A stretch of DNA of 64,000 nt from Cryoendolithus antarcticus (Eukaryota > Ascomycota > Dothideomycetes > Cladosporiales > Cladosporiaceae), in assembly GCA_002077065.1 (NCBI GenBank), contig NAJO01000005.1, positions 682,001 to 746,000 on the forward strand, given 5' to 3'. Of this stretch, positions 11,122-21,668 are shown in pieces (positions within the stretch are counted from its first letter, which is position 1; each line of letters starts with the position of its first letter). The notes under the pieces are model-generated. The model was not told the DNA's origin and did no database searches. It saw only the letters and a program-made list of their open reading frames with translations. A program made the translations under genes and the position numbers.

Positions 11122-13137
11122 ATGTCCAAACTCGCTGGTACCAAACGCAAGGAGGCACCGAATGGTACGAAGGAGAAGCACACCAAGAAGCCCAAAACCA
11201 CTGAGGCGAATGCACCGAAACCGAAAGTCACCCTCGAGCATTTTCCAGAAGCCTCAGACAACTCAGATCTCGACGGCGAGGACGAGGAAGCCCCGATCGA
11301 CGACAATGGCGTCGAGCTCCCTGCACAGACCGGCGACGTTACCGACAGCGACAATCCCAAAGCCTTCAAGCTCGACGGCAGCTCTTCAGCAGAAGCTCAC
11401 GCCAAGCAACGAGTGCTCGCGAAAGAGCGCAAAGCTGCCAAGCCGAATGCAGACAGCATAGCGCGGTCAAAGAAGATCTGGGAGCGACTGCGTCGGAAGT
11501 CACACGTCCCTCGTGAGGAGCGCAAAGAGCTGGTCAACGAGCTGTTCACCATCATCACCGGCCGAGTGAGGGAGTTTGTCTTCAAGCATGACAGTGTGCG
11601 AGTCATACAATGTGCACTCAAGTACGCAAATCCGGAACAGCGGAAGAACATCGTCAAGGAGCTGCAGACAGATCTGCGATCGTTGGCGGAAAGTCGATAT
11701 GGCAAATTCCTGGTCGCCAAGATGGTCGTGGAGGGTGATGCTGAGACGAAGAACCTCATTGTCCCGGAGTTCTATGGACATGTGAAGCGCTTGATAAATC
11801 ATCCCGAGGCTAGCTGGATCGTGGATGATATCTACCGGCAGATTGCGACCAAGGAGCAGAAGGCTACAATGCTGCGGGAGTGGTACGGTGCGGAGTTCGC
11901 GCTTTTCCAAGGCAAGGGTGCTCCGGCAGGAGAGACTGCAGAGCTGGCCGAGATCATCAAGACGAACCCGGAAAAGCGCAATCCCATCTTGCAGTACCTG
12001 CACCAGATGATCAACTCGCTCATTCAAAAGAAGATGACTGGGTTCACCATGCTCCACGATGCGATGCTGCAGTACTTCCTGGCCCTCGCGCCTGGCAGCG
12101 AGGAACAGCGAGCTTTTCTCGAGGAGATGATGGGTGATATCGACAAGGACACGGAAGGTGGCGGTGGTGACCTTTACAAGAACCTCTCCTTCACTAAAAG
12201 CGGCAGCAGACTCGTATGTCTCGCTCTCGCCTACGGCACAGCGAAGGACCGCAAGACGATCTTCAAGATCTTCAAGGATACTATCGACACCATGGCCTTC
12301 GATCAGTATGCGAAGCTAGTCCTTGTCACTGGACTTGAAGTGACGGACGACACGACCATGACAACGCGCGCAGTCTTCCGCGAGATCCTCGGCGAAAAGC
12401 TGGAAGACGAACAGCAGCGCCTCGACAAGCTCGAGTCTGTAGCCAATGATCTCAATGCTCGACAGGTGCTACTCTTACCGATGGTAGGGCCCACAAAATG
12501 GCTTGTGAAAGACCAGGACAAGGCGATCTACGACGAAGTCTACGCCGTTCGTCAGACAAGCAGCAAAAAGGCTCCCGAGCTCCGCCGGAAAGCCCTGGTG
12601 GAGTATCTATCCACCCCGCTACTCACGTTTGTGCAAAAACGCGCTGCCAGCCTCGTAACAACCACGACAGGCTGCCAGTTCGTTGTTGAGACTCTTCTCG
12701 CTTGCACTGGCGACGCTAAAGCAGAAGCAAAGACTGCGGTAGCTCAGCTCGCCTCTGATGATCCCACCACAGCAGAGCATCTCGCAAACTCAGCAGCTGC
12801 AGGGAGGATGTTCAAGACGCTCGTACTAGGCGGCGCCTTTGATCCTGCGACTAAGAGTGTGCAGCTTGCTGAGCCACGGCTGGAATTCACCACAGCACTA
12901 TGGCCGATCATCAAACCTAACACCCTTGCCTGGGCTACGAGTGCGAGTTCATTCGTGGTTGTAGCGCTTACAGAAAGTGAAGACGTGGATGCGAAAGTCC
13001 GGGAAGAAGTGATGGCTACGCTGAAGAAGGGCAAGAAGGCTCTGCAAACAGCAGCTGGAGAGAAGCCAGTGAAGGGTAGCAAGACGACGGAAGCGAAGGG
13101 TAATGCGGGCGCGAGGATGCTGTTACAAAAGCTGTAG
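11122..13137 (+). CDS. PUF6: Pumilio-like ribosome biogenesis protein PUF6 (PUM3 family)
   Basis: Intronless, 671 residues from ATG 11122 (MSKLAGTKRKE). An in-frame ATG at 11077 exists, but the later one starts the expected basic nuclear N-terminus. After a Lys-rich then acidic N-terminal region of about 100 residues comes the conserved start of the Puf6/PUM3 helical array (SKKIWERLRRKSHVPREERK). Atypical Pumilio repeats follow (VFKHDSVRVIQCALKYA, ESRYGKFLVAKMV), then the CPL region (LHDAMLQYFLA, FEHTKSGSRLV-type segments read here as SFTKSGSRLVCLALAYG). The C-terminus is Lys-rich. Yeast Puf6 acts in 60S subunit assembly and in ASH1 mRNA repression, and human PUM3 is nucleolar. A nucleolar role is inferred from homology. 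Confidence 0.9.
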   Translation: MSKLAGTKRKEAPNGTKEKHTKKPKTTEANAPKPKVTLEHFPEASDNSDLDGEDEEAPIDDNGVELPAQTGDVTDSDNPKAFKLDGSSSAEAHAKQRVLAKERKAAKPNADSIARSKKIWERLRRKSHVPREERKELVNELFTIITGRVREFVFKHDSVRVIQCALKYANPEQRKNIVKELQTDLRSLAESRYGKFLVAKMVVEGDAETKNLIVPEFYGHVKRLINHPEASWIVDDIYRQIATKEQKATMLREWYGAEFALFQGKGAPAGETAELAEIIKTNPEKRNPILQYLHQMINSLIQKKMTGFTMLHDAMLQYFLALAPGSEEQRAFLEEMMGDIDKDTEGGGGDLYKNLSFTKSGSRLVCLALAYGTAKDRKTIFKIFKDTIDTMAFDQYAKLVLVTGLEVTDDTTMTTRAVFREILGEKLEDEQQRLDKLESVANDLNARQVLLLPMVGPTKWLVKDQDKAIYDEVYAVRQTSSKKAPELRRKALVEYLSTPLLTFVQKRAASLVTTTTGCQFVVETLLACTGDAKAEAKTAVAQLASDDPTTAEHLANSAAAGRMFKTLVLGGAFDPATKSVQLAEPRLEFTTALWPIIKPNTLAWATSASSFVVVALTESEDVDAKVREEVMATLKKGKKALQTAAGEKPVKGSKTTEAKGNAGARMLLQKL

Positions 13138-14271
13138 ACCATGTACATCTTCTCCTGTACCCCACCACTCCCGTCCTTCACTCTCTCACCCCATCACTTC
13201 ATCTCAGCTTCACTCCTCCTCCCCTCAGTACTCCGCTCAGTACGGCTCATCTCCCCCGAGTGCTGCAACGGTCCTCTCAAGCGCATCGCGGAGCTGGGCG
13301 AAGCCCTAAGGCAGACCATGAGTGAGGTCGTAGTCGATGAGATCGGCCAGCATATTTGCCAAGACTTGACGGCTTGGCAACGTAGGCGTAGGACGAACAG
13401 GTTGGGCGTTATGCTGAACAATAATAGCACCGCCGCGGAACTGATCTATATCCGCGATCGCTTGCTCGGCGCCGGTCTACGCGGCTTCATCAATTACAAA
13501 GACTGAAAGATAGGTTAGGGGTCGCTTACACCGCGTATATTACCGGTAGTTAGGGGCTGCGTAGCGTAGACATTACGTGCGCAGTCGTTCAGAGGGGTAG
13601 TAGGAGCCATTGTCTTTGCTTAGTGTCTTATGTAGGTCTGTCTGTTTTGTTGTATACAGTTCGTAGTAGTCGCGGCTTTGTTGAGCTTGTAAAGAGTGAA
13701 AGCGCAAAGCCTATCATCGAATGTGGGAGATTGCAATCCGTCATAAGTAGGCGCTCGTAGAGTGAAGTCGAGTGGAAGGAGCCAGAGAGAGTGTGCCCAG
13801 GTCAGGTGACTCGCGTGCCATTGGAAGTCACATATCCTTCGCTTCTCTCAATGTCTGAAACAGTGGTTACGCTCATATACGTCCAGCTGCGGCAGTGGTG
13901 CCGTCAAGTAGTGCACAGGAGAGAGCGTTCGTGGGCCAGTCAGCTGCAGAGCGTTGCACCTCTATCCTCCGGCATTGCATCGCAGAATCGATATCATGAG
14001 TGCCATGAAAGAAGCTCAAGCGAGATCTCAGACTGCAGGAGAAGCGGAGATACTAATTGCGGCTGAATGCAGTATCCAATACTGAGCGTGGCTCATACAG
14101 CGCATGTCCGTGGGGGAGCGTCAGCCTTGCATATCAAGATGCATATATGTTGGCTGCGAGCCCTCCGGCTTGTCTTTCGGCCGTCGTCAAAGTCCGCATC
14201 GATTGACTCCAATTGTCAAACTCGACGGGACGTCCAGGGAATTCGGACTTGATCGTTCAGGATCCCTCGAT
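13138..14271. other. Intergenic; one doubtful small open frame
   Basis: An open frame at about 13141-13506 (121 codons) begins right after the PUF6 stop. Its second half has protein-like composition, but no family is recognisable and its first half looks like a pyrimidine-rich 3' leader read as codons. The rest (13507-14271) has no supportable gene. An in-frame upstream ATG at 14104 would extend the terpene cyclase by 56 residues of unconvincing sequence. Confidence 0.4.
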
Positions 14272-15228
14272 ATGGCGAAAGACCAGCTCACCGGTCTTCC
14301 GTTATACATCGAGCCGCTAAATCCGTCCATGTATAACATCGACGGCTTCTGCACCGGATATGCAGCAAAACGACACAATCGGCAAGGTATTGCAACAGCT
14401 GCGAGCCTTGACTTCCGGACGCGATTCTTCGATGCTGTGGGCGATCTCAGCGAAAGCTCGACCTTCACTTTTGAGAATCCAACGCACGGTCATGTGGTCA
14501 CTCTGCTCATGCCACACACTCGACCAGAGCGGCTAGCATTGCTCAGTGCGCTCAGCGAATACTTCTGCCTCCATGATGACGGAGAAGATGGTATCGGCCT
14601 TGAGGTGACAGCGGAGCGCAAGCTGGCGCGACGAGAGCTGTTGTCCGACTTGCTGCATCAGCTTTCGAGGGTCAACGTTCGGCAGGCGCAGAACATTCTG
14701 CAAAGTCTTGCAAGCTATGCCAAAGCCGCCCAAATGCAAGGAACTCTGCATTTCAAAAACATCGAGGCTTACATCAATTTCCGCTTCGTTGACTTTGGCG
14801 CTGAATTCCTTCTGGCTTGTACCATGTTTGGTCTTGATATGAACCCGCTATCAGGTGCGGAGCGTGCGGTCGTGGACCCGTTCGTCCAGGTGGCCTACCG
14901 AGCGATGGCACTCATCAACGACTACTACTCCTTCGACGTCGAGAATGCCAGCATGAAGACATCAGCACATTCCGCAAATGGGGTCGGGGTATTAATGAAA
15001 TTGAACGATATGTCGGTGGGGAGCGCGAAAGAGGCGCTAAGACTGCTAGCGACCAGACATGATCGCATGTTCCTGACCATGAAGCTGCAACTCCTTGCAT
15101 TGGGTAATGTGCCGCCTAAGGTGGAAGAGCTGCTGGAGGCTGTCGAATCCCAGATCGTTGGCAAGGCCATTTGGAGCTCGACGGCGTTGAGATACAGCTT
15201 GAGCCACAGACGGGACACCTGCCTGTGA
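14272..15228 (+). CDS. Stand-alone class I terpene cyclase (resembles the cyclase domain of chimeric fungal terpene synthases)
   Basis: Intronless, 318 residues from ATG 14272 (MAKDQLTGLPLYIEPL). Class I terpene synthase hallmarks are all present. The aspartate-rich motif is DDGED (in SEYFCLHDDGEDG), the NSE triad is NDYYSFDVE (N-D-x-x-S-x-x-x-E), and the C-terminal Arg-Tyr pair is in ALRYSLSHR. Sequence style and spacing resemble the N-terminal cyclase half of bifunctional sesterterpene/diterpene synthases such as fusicoccadiene and ophiobolin F synthase. Here the protein ends after the cyclase half, with no prenyltransferase domain in any downstream frame. The reaction is inferred as Mg2+-dependent ionisation and cyclisation of a prenyl diphosphate; product and chain length are unknown. 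It would need an external prenyltransferase. No tailoring genes lie beside it. Confidence 0.8.
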   Translation: MAKDQLTGLPLYIEPLNPSMYNIDGFCTGYAAKRHNRQGIATAASLDFRTRFFDAVGDLSESSTFTFENPTHGHVVTLLMPHTRPERLALLSALSEYFCLHDDGEDGIGLEVTAERKLARRELLSDLLHQLSRVNVRQAQNILQSLASYAKAAQMQGTLHFKNIEAYINFRFVDFGAEFLLACTMFGLDMNPLSGAERAVVDPFVQVAYRAMALINDYYSFDVENASMKTSAHSANGVGVLMKLNDMSVGSAKEALRLLATRHDRMFLTMKLQLLALGNVPPKVEELLEAVESQIVGKAIWSSTALRYSLSHRRDTCL

Positions 15229-15394
15229 CTGTGGGTGTCGTTCTTCGCAATGGATAGTGCGGCCGATTTCTTCTGTAGGAATTGAAGCTGTACTTGCGTG
15301 CTTCATACGAGCGTCCTGCTACCTTACAGCACGATCTTTGGCGCTCTTCGTTGCATCGAGTCAGGGCAGACTTGTCTATAGGCACTTCGATCGT

Positions 15395-15724
15395 CTATGC
15401 CTTAGTTTCAAGCTGCCCGCTCTGCGCCCTCAGCTCTCGAATCACGTTCTGCGTTCACACTGTCAGTACTCTGGTCCGTCCCCTGTAGTGTGCCCAACTA
15501 CTTGTCTTACCGCAAGCGCCTCTGGGCTGACGCCATTCTCGATCAATGATACGCAGTAGCTGAGCGATTGACGATCGAGATGTGTGTTCTGTGGATAGGT
15601 CAGACCATAGAAGCGAAATGACTCGGCCGAGGTACTCGACGCGACTTACGAGTAACGTGGAGATCTCGTCGAGGATGTCAATCGTCTCGCGAGCAGCGCG
15701 TCTCTTCGTATCGTCGGGCGGCAT
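15395..15724 (-). CDS. mzt1: Mitotic-spindle organizing protein 1 (MOZART1)
   Basis: The model is complement(join(15395..15448,15511..15588,15650..15724)), 68 residues, with two introns of 61 and 62 bp (GTAAGT and GTAAGA donors, CAG acceptors). The assembled protein contains the family core RAARETIDILDEISTLL joined exactly at the splice site to NTHLDRQSLSYCVSLIENGV and then SPEALANVIRELR. That is the full length of the family (about 65-85 residues). MZT1 binds the N-termini of gamma-tubulin complex proteins and helps recruit and activate gamma-TuRC at spindle pole bodies. The longest exon is only 78 bp, so the gene is easily missed. It is convergent with the terpene cyclase. Confidence 0.93.
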
Positions 15725-16414
15725 CTTGTATGTTCGATGCGAGGCGCCTTGTGTGCAGTGTTTTCAGGAGTGGTGTAAAGATGAGTTTGTAGTCGGAGTG
15801 GTGTTGGAGGAATGTGTGGAGTGTTTGGTACAGTGCTGCTCCTTAAAAGTTAAGATGCTTGGCAGCGAACGTCTCATCTCGTGCCATTCGAATCTGAGGA
15901 AACACGTGCCATTCGACGCAATCGACCACTTCCACGTAAACCGGACGGTACTCATGAAGCCGCAATCGATGTATACCATAAGTCCGTGAAGCGTGTTGGG
16001 AATGCCGTTCGTCGATGGGCCGCCACAATTGGCTCGCTGCACCGCGGCACGCCGTGAGATGATGGAGTGAGTAAAAGTTCATTAACGATTTCATCAGTCT
16101 CGTCGTTTCTTTCTGGTCTCCGACACCCAGACACAGCTTCAATGGGTCCATCGCTTCCACCGAGAGCCATCTGCGTCTCAGCGGCCCATCACCTTGGACG
16201 CGTGGTGGCTCTACATACAGTGGAGTCTTATACATGACGTGCCCTGACGACATAATCTGTACTCACGCGATCGATCGTGCAGACGGCAAGGTACAGCACT
16301 TCGATCTTTGGCTCTGCAGATTTTCGAGATCTCAGGTCTGTTTCACTCTTATTCCTAAACCATCTGATTTCATAAAGCGTCTATCTTCCCTCTTCGCAAA
16401 CAGAAACACTCGAT
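15725..16414. other. Intergenic with a weak minus-strand open frame
   Basis: A 136-codon minus-strand frame (15843-16253) starts MSSGHVMYKTPLYVEP. Apart from a short similarity to the start of the neighbouring terpene cyclase (PLYVEP versus PLYIEP), it shows no domain. I do not call it a gene. The rest should hold the promoters of MZT1 (leftward) and the gene at 16415. Confidence 0.35.
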
Positions 16415-16953
16415 ATGCCTCGTGCCGTAGCTCCTCCGCCATCAGGCGAGTTCGAGGTTCGCCTCATCAAGCCGTTCTCAGGTCGGCCCCCCACCTCCAT
16501 GTGATCGAACAATCCGCTCACGCGATCAGGCACCCCTACGCACACGGTCGAAGTCATCGGCGAGCCCAATCGCTCCGCTTCTATCAAGATCATGAACCAC
16601 CATGGCTCAAATACAAACGAGAAGACAGGCGATGTACCAGCGTTCGTACATTCACTTTGCCGATTGAAACTGACCCGACCCCTAACAAAGCCAATAGTGA
16701 TGACGTACAAGAGCTCCTGCGCCTAGTCGAGCGGCTCCGCGGGTACCCTTCGAACCCGGAGAAAGATATCTACGGCGCCAACGTGAAGATCGAGTACAAC
16801 ACCTTCGAGATCCAGTGGGCAAGCGATGACAGTGACTCAGCGGCGGATATGATCAAGGAAATCGCACAAGAGCAGAAGGACGAGTTCAAGGATGTCGCGG
16901 ACAGCATTGACGCACTTGCCAGGACGTTCGCAAAGAAGGACTCGGCCGTATGA
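16415..16953 (+). CDS. Small conserved-looking protein of unknown function
   Basis: The proposed exons are 16415-16481, 16530-16645 and 16714-16953, giving 140 residues. The first exon encodes MPRAVAPPPSGEFEVRLIKP. After a 48-bp intron the second encodes THTVEVIGEPNRSASIKIMN, with strand-like alternation. The third is helical and acidic, ending ADSIDALARTFAKKDSAV. The first intron is well supported by frame. The second (68 bp, donor GTACAT, acceptor CAAGAG) is the only acceptor I found that keeps the obvious third-exon frame, and should be confirmed. I do not recognise the family, and no signal peptide or membrane helix is visible. Confidence 0.55.
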
Positions 16954-17146
16954 GGTTGACATGTGAGCTGTACATATATGTATGGAAGCTATTGTGGTCT
17001 CCTCGGTCACGAAGTATCGTCTCATGCTCACCGCGACAGTGGAACCCAAGAGTGCAGAAGTCAAATGGTGTACAGGCGTATGTTGAATGGAGAATGATAT
17101 CCTATGTCGCTAAACTTACGTGACAAAGTGACGAAACCATCATGCC

Positions 17147-18722
17147 TCAGAGTTTGACCTCCTTCGTCTCGGTCTGCTCCGACACTCCCTTGTCGCCCAC
17201 GGCATGACTATTACCAACCTCCTCGTCGCTAGTCTGCAACCCAATCTTCGCCTCCGAAAAGCTATCCGCCACATCCCTGTATGCCGGTACGAAGTTCACG
17301 CAGATCGCGTACGAGAACGCCATGATGAAGAAACACATCGGGACCACCATAGCCTTCGGCGTGCTCTTCATCGCATCAGCACTCGCGCCCAGAATGGGCG
17401 GCACCACGGCTCCACCACAGACAGCTCCCACGATGAAGCCAGAGCCCCTCTTGCTGTACTTTCCCAGTCCTCTCATGCCTAGTGCGACGATGGTGGGAAA
17501 GATGATGCTCTCAAAGAATAGCACAATGAACAGCATTGCCATGCCGGTGTTTCCTCGCTCGGTGACTGCAGGTATGATAAAGACAATGCACATGGCCAGA
17601 TAGACCAGGAAGACCCAACGAGGGCGGATGAACTTCATAAGAACGACACCAGCGAAACGGCCGAGAGCGAAGCAACCTTGAGCTCCGGCTAGGTAGCGGG
17701 AGCCGACGGCGGAGTCGGATGTGGCGCCTGCTTCTGTGACCTGCAAAATTGCATTAGTGACCGCCAGTCGTTACGAGCATTAGGGCGCAGATGACTTACG
17801 TAGTTGATGAAGTAGCCTGCGATCGCGACTTGCGCGCCTGTATAGCAGAACTGAGCGAAGGTAGCGTGGAAGAGCTTGTACTGCTTGCGGAAGGGTTGTA
17901 CGACTGCAGATGAGGCTTCGGCTGCCTGGAACTCCATGTCTGCATCTGTGATCTCAGGTATCGGCGAGCTGGTCACGATTAGCATTGCCATTACAGGGAT
18001 CGATAGCCAGCCACACTCACAAGTAGAACACGACAGCCAGCACGAAAACGAAGCACGCGATTGCTAGATAGATCCACTGCGTATTCTGCAACGCTTTTGC
18101 ATCGTCTCCAACATGATTGAAAATAGCGTAAGATCCGATCACAGGCGCAAGGACTGTGCCAATACCGTTGAAGGCTTGCGACAGATTGATGCGAATCTCG
18201 GAGTATCTGGGCGGTCCGCAAACGGTGATGTATGGGTTCGCGGCCGTCTCAAGGCTCCCTAGACCATTCCCGATGATAAAAATGGCTGCACAGAACCCCC
18301 CGAACGATCGATGGACCAGGCACGGCCACGCTACCAAAGCTCCTACGCCATATAGCGTCAGGCCCCAGATGAACGTGACCTTGTACCCATAGTGCCGGAG
18401 AAGCCAGTTTGCGTGACCAAGAGAGGCGAGAGGATAGGCGCCGAAGTACGCTGCCTGCAGGCCGGAAGATCTGGCTCGTGTGATGCCAAGTGTGTTCTGG
18501 AAATGTTTGTTGAGCGTATCTAGTAGGCCGTAGCTAAAGCCCTGAGCAAGTCAGCTATGGTAGCTCAGAGTGAGCAGAGTCGCTGAGACAAACCCAAAGG
18601 AAGAATAGTATTGTCACGAGCATCAACGGGTAAATAGACTGTCGAAGCGTGAGCTCTGCAGCATTAGTACGGGAGGCATTGGTGCTCTTGAGCTGGTTCT
18701 TCTTCAGCCATTTGGGTGCCAT
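17147..18722 (-). CDS. FucP-type major facilitator sugar permease
   Basis: The model is complement(join(17147..17740,17800..17968,18021..18541,18594..18722)), 470 residues. All three introns are short (52-59 bp), with donors GTTTGT, GTGAGT and GTAAGT and CAG acceptors, and the frame is continuous. The first helix region reads FFLWGFSYGLLDTLNKHFQ across the first splice site. This is the L-fucose/glucose-galactose permease (FHS family) signature, including the GLxDxLNKHFQ core. Twelve hydrophobic segments can be counted, with a central hydrophilic loop (ITDADMEFQAAEASSA) and a charged C-terminal tail. Family members are H+-coupled symporters of L-fucose, galactose or glucose; the substrate here is not predictable. 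Plasma-membrane location is inferred. Confidence 0.87.
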
Positions 18723-19277
18723 GTTTGCGGTCGCTTGGAGAACGGGTCACTAGAAGCGATGAAAGCTCCAAAGAAGGAACAGAGATGATACTACAACCTA
18801 CATGTACCCTACAAGCGTACTCTGTGCCTCCTCATGGCCATGACCGACCAGTAGCCGGTGATTGGGTATGCCGTGCTGTCGATCACCCATAGAGTATGAC
18901 ATCGGTCTGCCTTGAGACAGCGGCGTGCAGCAGATGACACGGCTCCACAGATTAGCCAAGGTTCAGATACATGACTGCTGGGATCGCAGACGGCTGCCCT
19001 CCACACGCCGTTGCTGTCACCCGCCTTGAGTGTGTGGAGAATGCTTGCAAGTGAGGTCGTATCTGCGTGATCGTGCGGGGGCGATGTTGCCAAGAACTAA
19101 GGTTCGGCAGTGGACGGAGCCGAAGATGGAAGGTTCGGGGGAATGAAGTGCGAGTGGGCGACTTAGTCTACTGGAACATCTCGTGGGCTGTGTCTCTTTA
19201 CCGCATCACGTATGGGCGAGGGACTATTAGCGAATGCCAGCGGAGCAGTCGCCGTAATATGGGGCTGAAGACTCGCA
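18723..19277. other. Intergenic, no supported gene
   Basis: Promoter and leader of the FucP-type permease (leftward) and the 3' flank of the next minus-strand gene. A 94-codon frame exists on each strand, but neither shows protein-like features. Confidence 0.5.
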
Positions 19278-21668
19278 CTAATCCACCTCTTCGTCCTTGC
19301 TGCCATCATCAACGACAGACAAGTCCGCCACACTGCCAGCAAGTCCGTTAGTAGCATCGGCAGCAGGCTTCCTCTTCCTCGCTGGCCTCCTCTTCTTGCC
19401 GCCTGCGATGCTCAAAGGTGCTTCCTTAACCCATCGCGCGACTGCTTCAGCCCGCTCGGTAGAAATAGGATACTCCATCCCACCCTCGTCCTGCGCCCAC
19501 CGCTTAGGCGGCTGCTGCTGGGGCAAGCTTTCTGTACTAGCTTCCGTATCATCCTCACAAGAAGCAGCGAACTTCTTATCTTTCAACGGACTAGACAGCC
19601 CCTGCTCATCCTCCATAGCCCTACGCTCTCGCGCCCTTACGGCCTGCTGAAACGATGCCTCGTCAACAACCCTATCGTCGGACAACGCATCAATGATACT
19701 CTCCTGTTTGATGCGCTCGCGCTTCTGCTCTGCAGTCTCGTCCTGACGCTCGACTCGTACACGCTTCGAGGCTACGACGTTGCCCGTGCCGTTCTCCTTA
19801 GCCCAGCCACCTGCGGCTTCGGGCAATGGAGCAGGAGCACAGAGCCGCTGCCATGATGCAGGGAGACCGAGCCAGTTGTTTGCTCGACGCAAGACTTCGA
19901 TCCAGTCTGCGCGGGCTGGAGACCGGGCGGCTTGGAAGATAGGGTAGCCATCTGCTATACGTGCGAGACGCGCGGCATTCGTTGCGTGGCGAAGCAGCTC
20001 AGTCGGGCTGGTCTGGAGAAGCGCGTGGGCGAGGAGGATAGAATGTAGGGCATCGGTGAGCAGAGGATGGTACGTGACTGCCTCGCGACTGCTGCCGAAG
20101 GCTTCGTGGAGTGGCTCACGAGGTTGCGATTTAGTGTCGTGGATCGCAGGTAAGTCTGGCGGTGCCTTCTCGGCGAAGAGTGCGCTGGCTGGGTAAATCT
20201 TCGGTGCAGGAAAGTTCAGCCACGGCATGTTGGAACGATCAGACGGGTTTTGCCTCTCGTCGTCGCGCTTGATCAGTGCTGTAGACCCGCCACTGACGCC
20301 GTTGGTCTCATCACTAACGGTAGAATCGTCATCGCTGCCGTTGAGCTCGATAAGCCGATCCTTTGCAGTTTGTGGCTGTGTCTTGCTCCCGTTCGCTAGA
20401 TCGTAGACCCGACGCATGATTTCGTTCGTAGTCTCGAACGGCACTCCTGGCGTGTAATCGAAGTGTGAGATGAACGCTGTATAGTCCTTCAAGGCACGCT
20501 TCGCGTAGCCCTTGACCTTCTTACGCGCCTCGAGGCGCTCGGTCTGCTTCTCCGCTTCCACACCATTAGTCTCCCCTGACTCTTGCGCGGTCTGATACTC
20601 AGCTAGACCATCAAGCGCGGCACCGACACTTTGACATGCCAGTGTGAGGTACACACCTCCTCGGTTGAATAGCAGTTGCTTCTCCAGACTCTTTGGTTGA
20701 TCCTCATCCTTTAGTGGCGGCACAGATCGCCAGTCGCGATTGCTCTTATTCCACGCATCTTTCTCGTCGCGCATCCTGCTGGCGAGCTCGAGCTGCTGCT
20801 GATCGGGTTTGTGCATAAGTCGAAGCTCTTCGGTAATGCGCAAAGCCGCGGTCAGGTCCAAAATCGCACCTTCCCACTGCTTCTTGAAGATCTGGACAAG
20901 CGCTCTGGTCCGCAACGGTGGAGCTTGCAGTTCTGTTGGCAATGCCGAGATGATCTCATTCAAAGGGTCGAGAGGAGTATAGTGCTCCATCGCCCTTGAC
21001 GGGATCTTCTCGTGGAAGAAGTGCACATACTTCGCGTCTGTCGTGTGCGCTGTCAGCTCGCATAGCCGACTCTGTACGTGCAGCAGTCCGTACCCGTATT
21101 GCTTGACTCCCGCTTAAGCACGACCCCGCCTACGTCTTCGACTGTGCTTGTAGCTTGCATTGTAGCCACGCTCGCTGCGACCTCGTCTAGCGCGAAGGCA
21201 TTGCTCAACAGCTTTACTGCTTTCTGCCGTATCTTGAAGATCCGCTCTTTGCTCAGCGTGCTACTTGGGCCTCCACCTGCGCCGAAGTAATCCATACGGC
21301 CAGTCATGGCGGTATTCGAGACCCCGGTGGACGCTCGTACAGAGTCTTGCGCTGCCTCGTCGACATAGCGGCGGATCTTGACGACATCGTAGAAGACGGA
21401 GGGATCAACCAGGCGAGGGGCTGGCATTGTCCAGTTCTGCTGGGCCAAAGACGCCAGGATCTCGGGAGGTAGCTGAAGCCATGGTCCGTGAAAGGAGGAG
21501 ATGTAACGCCAGTGTCTAGAAGCTCGTCAGACCAGACGACGCAAGGACAAGATATAATAAAGTCTGCGAAAAGGTGGTACATACTTACTTGTTCCTGCAA
21601 ATGACCAGACCAGGGCCGGGCAGCGGGTCTAGCGTCCCGTTGGGCGCGCCAGACTTCTTCTTCGCCAT
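19278..21668 (-). CDS. Conserved-looking fungal protein with helical repeats, function unknown
   Basis: The proposed model is complement(join(19278..21071,21134..21515,21589..21668)), 751 residues. Exon 1 (MAKKKSGAPNGTLDPLPGPG) and the 73-bp first intron (GTAAGT donor, CTAG acceptor) are clear, leading to HWRYISSFHGPWLQLPPEIL. A change of frame near 21070-21135 is needed. I place a 62-bp intron there (donor GTAGGC, acceptor GTACAG), but exon-2 coding potential continues to about 21075, so a one-base difference is an alternative. The middle part looks like TPR-like helices (RALVQIFKKQWEGAILDLTA, KGYAKRALKDYTAFISHF). The C-terminus is charged and Lys/Arg-rich (KKRRPARKRKP), suggesting nuclear import. 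I do not recognise a named family. Confidence 0.65.

Noticed and set aside
13141..13506. Open frame of 121 codons just after PUF6
   Set aside because: No recognisable domain, no good start context, and its first half looks like untranslated pyrimidine-rich sequence.
15843..16253. Minus-strand open frame possibly derived from a second terpene cyclase (PLYVEP, LMNFYSLHH)
   Set aside because: The resemblances are two short strings at inconsistent spacing; no metal motif is present and other frames compete. Too weak without an alignment.
14000..19000. A secondary-metabolite cluster around the terpene cyclase
   Set aside because: Neighbours are MZT1, a small unknown, a sugar permease and PUF6; no P450, prenyltransferase, methyltransferase or regulator is adjacent.
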